This document shows, piece after piece, positions 1-6,565 of a DNA stretch of 7,876 nt. The position numbers and the translations under genes were made by a program. The notes beneath the pieces were generated by a model. The model was not told the DNA's origin. It was given only the letters and a program-made list of their open reading frames with translations, and did not search any database. The number at the start of each line of letters is the position of its first letter. The first letter of the stretch is position 1. Source of the DNA: CAYQAJ01 sp964415245 (GTDB lineage Bacteria; Planctomycetota; Planctomycetia; Pirellulales; Pirellulaceae); contig CAYQAJ010000239.1 in the NCBI GenBank assembly GCA_964415245.1, positions 1 to 7,876 on the forward strand, written 5' to 3'.

Positions 1-55
1 ACCCCCGACACGCGGATTATGATTCCGCTGCTCTAACCAACTGAGCTACTCCGCC
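1..55 (-). tRNA. tRNA with CAT anticodon (elongator Met, or Ile2), 3' end cut off by window edge
   Basis: Read on the - strand, the gene begins at base 55 with a 7-nt acceptor strand GGCGGAG (55-49), then TA, then the D arm GCTC/GAGC (46-43 with 33-30) around the conserved AGTTGGTTA loop. The anticodon stem GCGGA/TCCGC (28-24 with 16-12) closes a 7-nt loop ATCATAA, with the anticodon CAT at 21-19. A five-nt variable region GTGTC and the start of a G-rich T stem follow before the edge. About 20 nt (the rest of the T arm and the acceptor 3' strand) are outside. The anticodon stem lacks the three G:C pairs of initiator tRNA, so this is not fMet. A CAT anticodon also fits tRNA-Ile2, whose C34 is modified to lysidine. 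The acceptor sequence does not settle this, but elongator Met is more likely. Confidence 0.93.
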
Positions 56-104
56 TAAGGAGATTCTTAACGAACGCTTCGGCGCTACTTTGCCAGAGGG
101 CTTC

Positions 105-132
105 AATCTAGCACGACACGAGAGAGGGTCAA
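105..132 (-). promoter_or_regulatory. Candidate sigma70-type promoter for the tRNA
   Basis: On the - strand there is a TTGACC box (132-127, 5 of 6 to the -35 consensus), a 16-nt spacer, and TAGATT (110-105, 4 of 6 to the -10 consensus). Transcription would start near base 98 and leave a 5' leader of about 43 nt before the mature tRNA end at 55, a normal length for RNase P processing. This is a consensus match only; planctomycete promoters are not well defined. Confidence 0.45.
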
Positions 133-156
133 GCGGGCGGATAGCACGCGGCGCGA

Positions 157-185
157 TTGCTCGCGTCGGCCGAACGAACCATAAT
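157..185 (+). promoter_or_regulatory. Candidate promoter for the octaheme cytochrome gene
   Basis: TTGCTC (157-162, 3 of 6 to the -35 consensus) and CATAAT (180-185, 5 of 6 to the -10 consensus) are separated by 17 nt. Transcription would start near 192, giving a leader of about 65 nt before the ATG at 258. The weak -35 makes this tentative. It would fire divergently from the tRNA promoter at 105-132, with the two -35 boxes about 25 nt apart. Confidence 0.3.
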
Positions 186-257
186 CGTATCAGCTCGGCT
201 CGCTTCCGATCGACGGGCGACTAGCGATTCCGCGGGCATCGACCCAACACGTCGGCC

Positions 258-2786
258 ATGAAGAACAAGACGCTCCGTTTCACGCACGAGAACGATCTTC
301 CCCCGTTGGCACCGCGCGCGGGGATATGGCGGAGGCGTCTACTTGTGGTGCTCACGCTGGTGGCGTTCGTGGTGGGGGGGGTCGTGCTGGCCGACTGGTG
401 GCACGCGCTTCCCGACGAAGCGATGGCCACCTACGTGGGCAGCCGCACTTGCGCCGATTGCCATAGCAAGGAGGCGGAACTCTGGCACGATTCCGACCAC
501 GACCTGGCCATGGATTGGGCCACACCCAACACGGTGTTGGGCGATTTCGACGATGCCGAGCTGACGCACTTCGGCGTGACGTCGCACATGTTCCGCCGCG
601 ACGGCAAGTACATGATCCACACCGAGGGCCCCGACGGCGCCATGGCCGACTTCGAGATCAAATACGTGTTCGGCGTCGAACCGCTTCAGCAGTACATGGT
701 CGAATTCGACCGACCCGACGACATGCCCGCCGGCGAAATCGCCCGCTTGCAAGTGCTGCGCGTATCGTGGGACACGCGCCGCAAGGAGTGGTTCTACTTG
801 TCGCCTCCGCACGAAGACCAAAAGCTGGCCCCTGACGACGAATTCCACTGGACCGGCGTCACGCAGCGTTGGAATACCATGTGCGCCGAGTGCCACTCCA
901 CGAATCTGCAAAAGAATTACGACCTCTCGACGGGACACTACCACACCACGTTCACCGATATCGACGTGAGCTGCGAAGCATGCCATGGCCCGGGCAGCCT
1001 GCACGTTCGGCTCGCCCAGTCGTGGTCGCTCTTTTGGGATCGCAAACGAGGTTACGGTCTGCCCCGGTGGAAACAAGCGGAGTCGATCGCACAGGTCGAC
1101 ATGTGTGCCCGCTGCCACTCCCGGCAGCACATGGTGTATCCGGGCCACGAGGCGGGTGCAAAGTACTACGATCACTTTGTCAACGAGCTGTTGGTGCCGC
1201 GCATCTACTATGCCGACGGCCAGGTGCTCGACGAAGATTACGTGTACGGGTCGTTTGTGCAAAGCAAGATGTACCACAAGGACGTGCGGTGCACCGATTG
1301 CCACGATCCCCACACGGCGCGCCTGAAGCACGAGGGGAACCAGGTGTGTACTTCGTGCCACACCCATCCCGAAGGCAAGTACGATACGCCGGCGCATCAC
1401 CATCACAAAGCGGGCACGACGGGCAGCATGTGCGTCGAATGCCATATGCCCGCCACCACTTACATGGCGGTGGACGACCGCCGCGACCACAGCTTTCGCG
1501 TACCGCGGCCCGATCTATCGCTGCGGCTGGGCGTTCCCAATGCCTGCACTGGGTGCCATCGGGAGCCGGAGAAGCTTTCCAAGTCGAAGCGCGATCGACT
1601 CGCGCTCTATCAAGATTGGCTGTATGCGGCCCGGTCGGGCGACGCCGAAGTCGCGGAGGAGCTCAAGCGGGTCGATCGCTGGGCCACTCGCTATGTCATT
1701 TCCTGGTATGGCGACGCGCGGCAATCGTCGCCCCACTTCGCCGATACACTTGCGGCCGCGTGGACGGGCAATCCCGCCACCCGACAGGATGTCATCGAAC
1801 TGAGCCACGACAAGAGCGCGGCGGGAATCGTACGGGCCAGTGCCGTGCAGGCATTGGGACAGTACGGCGATGATGGGAAGGTGAAAGAGGCGCTGCGTAA
1901 CGCTTTGCACGACCCGAATCCGCAGGTACGTATTGCGGCGCTCGGCCATTTCGACGCGATGATTCCCAATCGAGTCGACGTTGCGCATCTCGCGCCGCAG
2001 CAGCGCGACGCGGTGCGGGAAAGATTGCGGACAGATGTGGCGTCGATACTGCCACTGCTGGACTATCACTTGCGGAGCGTGCGTATCGAGGCGGCCCGCG
2101 TGCTGTCGCGCGTGCCCTCCGACATGCTCCCCCATTTGGCAACCGGGCCGCAGCGCACAACGCTCGAACGAGTCAGGGAGGAATACAGGCGCGGACTGTC
2201 GGCTCAAAGCGAGCGGGCCGGCGCTCACATGGGTCTGGGCATCCTGGCGGAGAACCTGGGGAACGACGACGAGGCCGAGCGACAGTACCGCACGGCCATT
2301 CGTTTGGAGCCGAATACGTCGGGCCTGCGATCCCAACTGGGGCTCTTGCTCGAGCGGCTGGCTGATGACGACGCGCGAGAGGCCGCTTCCCTGGCTGACA
2401 CGGACCCTTCCCGCGCCAAGGAGGTATTCGACCGCTCGCTCGAGCGGAACGCCGAGTCCGATCGGCTGCGAAAGGAGGAGCTTCCCCTCTTGGCCCGCGA
2501 TGCACACGCCGTGCCCGACAGCGGTGCCGTGCAATACGCCTACGCCTGTTCGCTGTACATCAACGGCCACCAAGCCGAGGCCGAAGAGGCACTCAAGAAG
2601 GCGCGCGACTTGTTGCCCTACTCTGAAAATCCCGTGCTGATGCTCGCGCTTCTCTATCAGCAGCAGCAAAAGTGGCCCGAGGCAATCCAATGCACACAGC
2701 GGCTGCTCGAGCTGGCGCCAACCAACCCGCAGTACGATGCCCTGCTGACGGAAATCCGAAGGCAACGAGCCGATGCCGAGCCGTAA
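258..2786 (+). CDS. Membrane-anchored octaheme c-type cytochrome with C-terminal HEAT and TPR repeats
   Basis: This 842-residue protein should bind eight c-type hemes outside the cytoplasmic membrane and act in electron transfer or as a multiheme reductase; its substrate is unknown. An N-terminal basic stretch (RRR, 25-27) precedes a hydrophobic segment (about 28-46) that fits a signal anchor; there is no lipobox and no convincing cleavage site. Eight CXXCH motifs follow, with first Cys at residues 65, 209, 239, 283, 345, 364, 392 and 430. The spacing and the CEACHGPG motif resemble cytochrome c554-like and doubled-CXXCH families. HEAT-like helical repeats cover about 515-620 and TPR units about 655-690 and 755-825, probably for protein docking. 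The ATG at 258 is chosen because the next in-frame Met, residue 56, would lose the anchor. No Shine-Dalgarno is visible. The reading frame is intact. Cytochrome c maturation proteins would be required but are not in the window. The heme count and repeat domains are certain; the physiological role is not. Confidence 0.9.
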   Translation: MKNKTLRFTHENDLPPLAPRAGIWRRRLLVVLTLVAFVVGGVVLADWWHALPDEAMATYVGSRTCADCHSKEAELWHDSDHDLAMDWATPNTVLGDFDDAELTHFGVTSHMFRRDGKYMIHTEGPDGAMADFEIKYVFGVEPLQQYMVEFDRPDDMPAGEIARLQVLRVSWDTRRKEWFYLSPPHEDQKLAPDDEFHWTGVTQRWNTMCAECHSTNLQKNYDLSTGHYHTTFTDIDVSCEACHGPGSLHVRLAQSWSLFWDRKRGYGLPRWKQAESIAQVDMCARCHSRQHMVYPGHEAGAKYYDHFVNELLVPRIYYADGQVLDEDYVYGSFVQSKMYHKDVRCTDCHDPHTARLKHEGNQVCTSCHTHPEGKYDTPAHHHHKAGTTGSMCVECHMPATTYMAVDDRRDHSFRVPRPDLSLRLGVPNACTGCHREPEKLSKSKRDRLALYQDWLYAARSGDAEVAEELKRVDRWATRYVISWYGDARQSSPHFADTLAAAWTGNPATRQDVIELSHDKSAAGIVRASAVQALGQYGDDGKVKEALRNALHDPNPQVRIAALGHFDAMIPNRVDVAHLAPQQRDAVRERLRTDVASILPLLDYHLRSVRIEAARVLSRVPSDMLPHLATGPQRTTLERVREEYRRGLSAQSERAGAHMGLGILAENLGNDDEAERQYRTAIRLEPNTSGLRSQLGLLLERLADDDAREAASLADTDPSRAKEVFDRSLERNAESDRLRKEELPLLARDAHAVPDSGAVQYAYACSLYINGHQAEAEEALKKARDLLPYSENPVLMLALLYQQQQKWPEAIQCTQRLLELAPTNPQYDALLTEIRRQRADAEP

Positions 2787-2916
2787 CCAGACGATTCTCA
2801 AGCTCTCATCGGGCATTCTGCCAAGCAGTACAGTCCACCGGTGCCGCTGCTTCGCACAGCGCTTCTGCCTCCGCCGGATCGGGCGTGGGCGCCCCCCTTT
2901 CGGCCCGCGAAATCTC

Positions 2917-2922
2917 TATAAT
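2917..2922 (+). promoter_or_regulatory. Candidate -10 box (TATAAT) for the aldehyde dehydrogenase gene
   Basis: A perfect TATAAT stands out in a GC-rich gap, 116 nt before the ATG at 3038. At the usual 17-nt spacing the -35 position (2894-2899) is a C run with no resemblance to TTGACA, and there is no extended TGN. If it is used, transcription starts near 2929 and the leader is about 109 nt. The rest of the 2787-3037 gap holds no gene that I can recognise. Confidence 0.35.
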
Positions 2923-2969
2923 GAAATGGATTGACCAACAAGCCACGACCACACGTTCAAGACCATAGA

Positions 2970-2987
2970 CGCCGCGATTGTGCGGCG
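2970..2987 (+). other. Small GC hairpin in the putative leader of the aldehyde dehydrogenase mRNA
   Basis: CGCCGC (2970-2975) and GCGGCG (2982-2987) form a perfect 6-bp stem around the 6-nt loop GATTGT. It lies between the TATAAT box and the Shine-Dalgarno, 50 nt before the start codon. A second GCGGC copy at 2998-3002 could pair with the same left arm, so two folds are possible. No T run follows, so it is not an intrinsic terminator. It may be chance in GC-rich DNA. Confidence 0.25.
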
Positions 2988-3023
2988 GGCATTCACGGCG
3001 GCATGTCGAGAACGCGCCACTCC

Positions 3024-3030
3024 AAGGAGG
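3024..3030 (+). promoter_or_regulatory. Strong Shine-Dalgarno fixing the aldehyde dehydrogenase start
   Basis: AAGGAGG lies 7 nt before the ATG at 3038. This decides the start: the same frame is open further upstream from an ATG at 2978, but that ATG has no ribosome site and would add 20 residues lacking ALDH character. Confidence 0.85.
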
Positions 3031-3037
3031 ACCGATC

Positions 3038-4513
3038 ATGGCCACCATCACCAAAGCCAAACAGCGGCCCAAGATCAGCCAGACCGATTGCTTCATCGGC
3101 GGTCAGTGGGTCCCTGCCCAAAGCGGCAAGTGTTTTGCAACCATCAACCCCGCGACCGAGGAAGTAATCGCCAACGTAGCCGAAGGCGATGCCGCCGACG
3201 TGGATCTGGCCGTCGAGGCGGCCCGCAACGCGCTGGAGAACGGACCCTGGGCCCGCATGGACGCCCGCGAACGGGGACGCCTGATGCTGCGGCTGGCGGA
3301 CCTGATCGAAGAGGAGATCGACGAGCTGGCCGCACTGGAAACACTCGACAACGGCAAGCCGATTCGCGACTCGCGCAACGTCGATCTTCCGCTGGTGCTC
3401 GACTGCCTACGGTATTACGCCGGCTATGCCGACAAAATTCACGGGCAAACGATTCCCGTGCGGGGCAACTACTTCACGTACACGCGGCGGGAGCCGGTGG
3501 GCGTGGTGGGGCAGATCATCCCCTGGAATTTCCCCATGCTGATGGTGGCATGGAAGTGGGGACCCGCGCTGGCGGCCGGCTGCACCATCGTCATGAAACC
3601 CGCCGAGCAGACACCCCTCACCTGCCTGCGGATGGCGCGACTGGCACAGAAGGCGGGCATTCCCGATGGCGTAATTAACGTGGTGCCCGGCTTTGGCCCC
3701 ACGGCCGGAGGGGCGCTCGTCAAGCACGCGGGCGTCGACAAGATCGCGTTCACGGGAGAGTACGTCACGGCGCAAACCATCATGAAGGAAGCGGCGCCCA
3801 CGCTCAAACGTCTCACCTTCGAGCTGGGAGGCAAGAGTCCCAACATCATTTTCGCCGACGCCGATCTCGACGCGGCCGTCGCCGGCGCCCACTTCGGCTT
3901 GTACTTCAACCAGGGGCAGTGCTGCTGCGCGGGGAGCCGCGTGTTCGTCGAGGAGAAGATTCACGACGCGTTCATCGAAAAGGTGAGCGGAATGAACGCC
4001 CAGCGGCGGATGGGCGATCCGTTCGACCCCGCGACCGAGCAAGGGCCGCAAGTCGACGAAGCACAGTTCCAGAAGATTCTGCGGTACGTCGAAAAAGGCA
4101 AGAGCGAGGGAGCCAAGTGCGTCACCGGCGGCAAGCGCTTCGGCGACAAGGGATACTTCATTGAGCCCACGCTGTTCGACGGGGTGCGCGACGACATGGC
4201 AATCGCCCAGGATGAAATCTTCGGGCCGGTCATGTCGGTGCTCACGTTCAAGAATACGGACGAAATCGTCGATCGCGCCAACAAGACGTTCTACGGATTG
4301 GCCGCCGCGGTCTGGACTCGCGACGTGGGACGGGCACACGACCTGGCGCGGCGGATCAAGGCGGGCACCGTTTGGATCAACTGTTACGACGTGTTCGACG
4401 CGGCCGCGCCGTTCGGCGGATTCAAGATGTCGGGCATGGGGCGCGAGCTGGGCGAGGAGGGACTCCGGGCCTACCTGGAGACTAAAACGGTCGTGGTGGC
4501 GCTGCCGTCATAG
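3038..4513 (+). CDS. NAD-type aldehyde dehydrogenase (ALDH superfamily, class 1/2-like)
   Basis: This 491-residue cytoplasmic enzyme should oxidise an aldehyde to its carboxylate with NAD+; the substrate cannot be read from sequence. The length is typical of the family. Catalytic landmarks are all present: the oxyanion Asn (PWNF, N164), the cofactor-binding Lys (KPAE, K187), the general base Glu (FELGG, E262), the nucleophile Cys in FNQGQCCCAG (C296, the middle of three) and the second cofactor Glu (DEIFGP, E393). E190 sits where ALDH2 uses a Glu to hold the adenine ribose, which favours NAD+ over NADP+. One oddity is FTGEY at 238-242, where most relatives have FTGS or FTGT. The start at 3038 is supported by the AAGGAGG 7 nt upstream. 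The gene has large gaps on both sides and looks monocistronic. The C-terminal region (FGGFKMSGMGRELGEEGL) closely follows the family. Confidence 0.95.
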   Translation: MATITKAKQRPKISQTDCFIGGQWVPAQSGKCFATINPATEEVIANVAEGDAADVDLAVEAARNALENGPWARMDARERGRLMLRLADLIEEEIDELAALETLDNGKPIRDSRNVDLPLVLDCLRYYAGYADKIHGQTIPVRGNYFTYTRREPVGVVGQIIPWNFPMLMVAWKWGPALAAGCTIVMKPAEQTPLTCLRMARLAQKAGIPDGVINVVPGFGPTAGGALVKHAGVDKIAFTGEYVTAQTIMKEAAPTLKRLTFELGGKSPNIIFADADLDAAVAGAHFGLYFNQGQCCCAGSRVFVEEKIHDAFIEKVSGMNAQRRMGDPFDPATEQGPQVDEAQFQKILRYVEKGKSEGAKCVTGGKRFGDKGYFIEPTLFDGVRDDMAIAQDEIFGPVMSVLTFKNTDEIVDRANKTFYGLAAAVWTRDVGRAHDLARRIKAGTVWINCYDVFDAAAPFGGFKMSGMGRELGEEGLRAYLETKTVVVALPS

Positions 4514-4554
4514 TTTTGCCGGCACGAACATCGTTCGCCGAAGGTTGCGCTAAA

Positions 4555-4639
4555 GTAGGTCCTGCTTGCCGAGCAGGACCTGACCGAAACATACGCTCTG
4601 CCATTCGCTCAAGGTCCCGCCCCGGCAGGCGGGACCTAC
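4555..4639. repeat. Inverted pair of REP-like palindromes (BIME-type element)
   Basis: Two hairpins sit in the gap after the aldehyde dehydrogenase gene. Hairpin 1 pairs AGGTCCTGCT (4557-4566) with AGCAGGACCT (4572-4581) around TGCCG. Hairpin 2 pairs AGGTCCCGCC (4612-4621) with GGCGGGACCT (4628-4637) around CCGGCA. Each stem is a perfect 10 bp. Hairpin 2, read on the - strand, repeats the sequence of hairpin 1: GTAGGTCCTGCTTGCCG (4555-4571) against GTAGGTCCCGCCTGCCG (reverse complement of 4623-4639), 15 of 17 identical, and both differences (T for C) still allow G:U pairing. So the whole 85 nt can also fold as one long stem. No T tract follows, so it is not a classic terminator, although it lies 41 nt past the stop codon at 4511-4513 and could stabilise mRNA 3' ends. 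No target duplication is visible at the edges. Confidence 0.8.
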
Positions 4640-4770
4640 GGCTGATTGCGGTACGAAAACATCTCGACAACCCGGCCTCGCATGGCGTACCATTGATGGG
4701 TGAACCAGGTAGGCTGGTAGAGGCACCCAAATGCCAGGGTAGTTGGGGCGAGAGCGTGCGATTGTCGTTG

Positions 4771-4776
4771 AGGAGG
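4771..4776 (+). promoter_or_regulatory. Shine-Dalgarno fixing the start of the PDZ protein
   Basis: AGGAGG lies 9 nt before the ATG at 4786. It selects this start over the open frame that runs back to 4516 through the palindromic repeat. The ATG is followed at once by a signal peptide, which supports the choice. Confidence 0.85.
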
Positions 4777-4785
4777 CAGATTCCC

Positions 4786-6303
4786 ATGTGCAATTGGAAG
4801 TGGCCGGCATTGGCGTGCGTCGTCGTCTGGCTGTGCGCTCCGGCGCTCTTCGCGACGGCCGCCGCACCGGACGCAATCGCGGAAAGCACGCAGAGCGAGG
4901 TACTCAGCGACGCTCGGATCGCCGAGTTGGTCGGCCAATTGGACGACGACTCCTACGCGGTGCGCGAGCAGGCTACTCGGCGGCTTGTGGAATCGGGCCG
5001 CGCGGCCATCGAATCGCTAGCCGATGCCGCGCTCAGCAACAGCCCCGAGTCGGCGTGGCGGGCCACGGTCGCGCTGGAGCAAATCGGCATTGCCGGCGAC
5101 CAGCAGACGGTGGCCGACGTGTGCGCCGCCCTCGAGCGCATCAGCCGCGAGGGGAACCGCGCCGCCGCCAAGACACGATCCGAAATGTACGCACGATGGC
5201 GGCAATTCCGGCACGACGCGGCGGCACTCGCACTTCGCGGCTTGGGCGGACAACTCACCCTGCCGCAATACGACCAGGCAATGGGTCCCGGCGGAGCTAT
5301 GTTCGGCGGCGACGTGATCATCGGCGGTGGCTTCGGCCCCGTGATGGTTCGCGACTTCGGTGGCCCGATCGCCATCGCCGACGCGATCGAGGTTGAGGGT
5401 CTGGAGTTTCCGGTCGACCCCGCAATCGAGGACATCGCCGTCGCGCCGGACGAGGATGCGCACGAACACGAGCACGACGCCGATCACCGGCACGAAGGAG
5501 CCGTCGAACCGGCGATTCCGGCTGACCCAGACGCCCCGGCCGACGAAAGGATCGCCGACGGCGCGGAGCCGGTGGACGGCAAGTTGACGGCCGAGTTGAT
5601 CGACAAGCTCATCAAAGAAAAGCTGCGGGAAGCGCCCCTAATCGACCCCGACGAGCCAGCTGCGGAAGGCGTTGCCCCGGCCATCGCCAGGGGAGGCTTC
5701 GGTCCCGACATGGGCTTTGACATCGCCTTTGCCCCGGCGGCCGGAGGAGGCGTTGTTTTCTGGGACGGCTCGGGAACCACGTGGGCGGGTGGCGTTTTGC
5801 GGCTCGATAAGTCGTGGAAAGGCAGCGACGAGGACCTGACCCTGCTCAAGGATCTCGCCGGCGTCACGTTGCTTGAGCTGCGCGATTTTACGGTGACCGA
5901 CGAGACGATCAAACAAATCGCCCTCATGCGCGATCTGCGCCGCGTGACGATGACCAACTCCCAGTATCCCCCCACGTCGCTATTGGCCCTGAAGAAAGCG
6001 CGGCCCGATCTCAACGTCCTTGCGGCGGGTAACGCGCTGTTGGGCGTGTCGGGCAACATGGGGGAGCAGGACGGATTCACCGTGAACACAGTGGTTTCCG
6101 AATCGGGCGCCGGCAAGGCGGGGATTCAACCCGGCGACATTATCACCACCATCGATGGCCATGACGTGCGCGGCTTCGACGCGCTCACGATCCTCGTGGC
6201 GTATAAAAAGGTCGGCCAGACGATCGACCTCGTGTTCAAGCGGGGCGACAAGACTCTATCGACCACGGCCACGCTCGGCCCGCGGCAGGACGACTTGCCG
6301 TGA
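4786..6303 (+). CDS. Secreted HEAT-like / LRR-like / PDZ domain protein of unknown function
   Basis: This 505-residue protein begins with a signal peptide: hydrophobic residues about 7-23 and a probable cleavage after the Ala-rich ATAAA (23-27). Residues about 43-155 are helical with the feel of HEAT/ARM repeats (for example YAVREQATRRLVESG and ESAWRATVALEQIG). Residues about 160-330 are low complexity: two Gly-rich segments (GGGFGPVM at 180 and RGGFGPDM at 302) flank an acidic, Pro/Ala-rich linker with a His-rich patch (226-236). Residues about 345-411 resemble leucine-rich repeats. Residues about 416-500 form a PDZ domain with the usual GIQPGDIITTIDG strand-turn, in the style of HtrA-family PDZ domains, but there is no protease domain. 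PDZ domains bind C-terminal peptides, so a scaffolding or sensing role outside the cytoplasm is plausible. The start is set by the AGGAGG at 4771. I recognise no named family for the full architecture; it resembles the many planctomycete exported repeat proteins. Confidence 0.85.
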   Translation: MCNWKWPALACVVVWLCAPALFATAAAPDAIAESTQSEVLSDARIAELVGQLDDDSYAVREQATRRLVESGRAAIESLADAALSNSPESAWRATVALEQIGIAGDQQTVADVCAALERISREGNRAAAKTRSEMYARWRQFRHDAAALALRGLGGQLTLPQYDQAMGPGGAMFGGDVIIGGGFGPVMVRDFGGPIAIADAIEVEGLEFPVDPAIEDIAVAPDEDAHEHEHDADHRHEGAVEPAIPADPDAPADERIADGAEPVDGKLTAELIDKLIKEKLREAPLIDPDEPAAEGVAPAIARGGFGPDMGFDIAFAPAAGGGVVFWDGSGTTWAGGVLRLDKSWKGSDEDLTLLKDLAGVTLLELRDFTVTDETIKQIALMRDLRRVTMTNSQYPPTSLLALKKARPDLNVLAAGNALLGVSGNMGEQDGFTVNTVVSESGAGKAGIQPGDIITTIDGHDVRGFDALTILVAYKKVGQTIDLVFKRGDKTLSTTATLGPRQDDLP

Positions 6304-6337
6304 CGCTCGCCTGCCGTCGCGCTCGCGTGCACGCCCC

Positions 6338-6391
6338 GCCGCCGCTCCGCTCGGTGCCGCCGCTCCACTCGCCGGCGCCGCTCTACTGGCC
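6338..6391 (+). repeat. Three-copy 18-nt tandem repeat in intergenic DNA
   Basis: Three adjacent 18-nt units are visible: GCCGCCGCTCCGCTCGGT (6338-6355), GCCGCCGCTCCACTCGCC (6356-6373) and GGCGCCGCTCTACTGGCC (6374-6391). The first two share 15 of 18 positions and the last two 15 of 18. The array starts 35 nt past the stop of the PDZ gene. The copies have diverged, so it is not a recent expansion, and no function is evident. Confidence 0.6.
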
Positions 6392-6403
6392 GGCTCCGGC
6401 CAG
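6386..6403 (+). terminator. GC hairpin, possible terminator of the PDZ gene
   Basis: CTGGCCG (6386-6392) and CGGCCAG (6397-6403) form a perfect 7-bp stem with a GCTC loop, 83 nt after the stop codon at 6301-6303. Only TTC follows, not a T run, so efficiency as an intrinsic terminator is doubtful. It overlaps the end of the 18-nt tandem repeat. The remaining gap up to 6565 shows no gene and no clear promoter. Confidence 0.3.
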
Positions 6404-6565
6404 TTCGGGATAGCGCCCGATTCTTGCGCCGACCTTGCATTCCCGTTCGTCTGGGTGAATCGCCTCGGCGACGGTGTGCTTGTCACGGCCGGTCGCGGCA
6501 GCGATGCTTGTAGTCAGCGGCACGCATTCCGCCGCGCGAGGACTCGCACGCAGGCAACGCATTCC

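Noticed and set aside
339..1490. Long open frame on the - strand (383 codons)
   Set aside because: It lies wholly under the cytochrome gene, whose eight CXXCH motifs are unmistakable. Its product is low-complexity His/Val/Arg sequence typical of antisense frames in GC-rich DNA.
1515..2816. Long open frame on the - strand (433 codons)
   Set aside because: It is antisense to the HEAT/TPR half of the cytochrome and shows no recognisable domain or signal.
2881..2894. GGGCG/CGCCC hairpin followed by CCCTTT as terminator of the cytochrome gene
   Set aside because: The stem is only 5 bp, the following T run is three bases, and it lies 95 nt past the stop, so it is probably chance in GC-rich DNA.
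2978..3037. Upstream ATG in frame with the aldehyde dehydrogenase
   Set aside because: It has no ribosome site, and the extra 20 residues include the translated Shine-Dalgarno region and do not resemble ALDH N-termini.
3407..4339. Open frame on the - strand (310 codons)
   Set aside because: It is antisense to the aldehyde dehydrogenase, with no family features.
4555..4639. CRISPR array or classical MITE
   Set aside because: There are only two units, in opposite orientation and with no regular spacers, so it is not CRISPR. No target-site duplication is visible at the edges, so a MITE cannot be supported.
4722..4734. Possible sigma54 -24/-12 promoter (GGCAC ... TGC) before the PDZ gene
   Set aside because: The GG and GC elements are 9 nt apart instead of the required 10, and the flanking consensus is poor.
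4516..4785. Upstream in-frame extension of the PDZ protein
   Set aside because: It runs through the palindromic repeat and would bury the signal peptide internally. The AGGAGG at 4771 and the signal peptide at 4786 fix the start.
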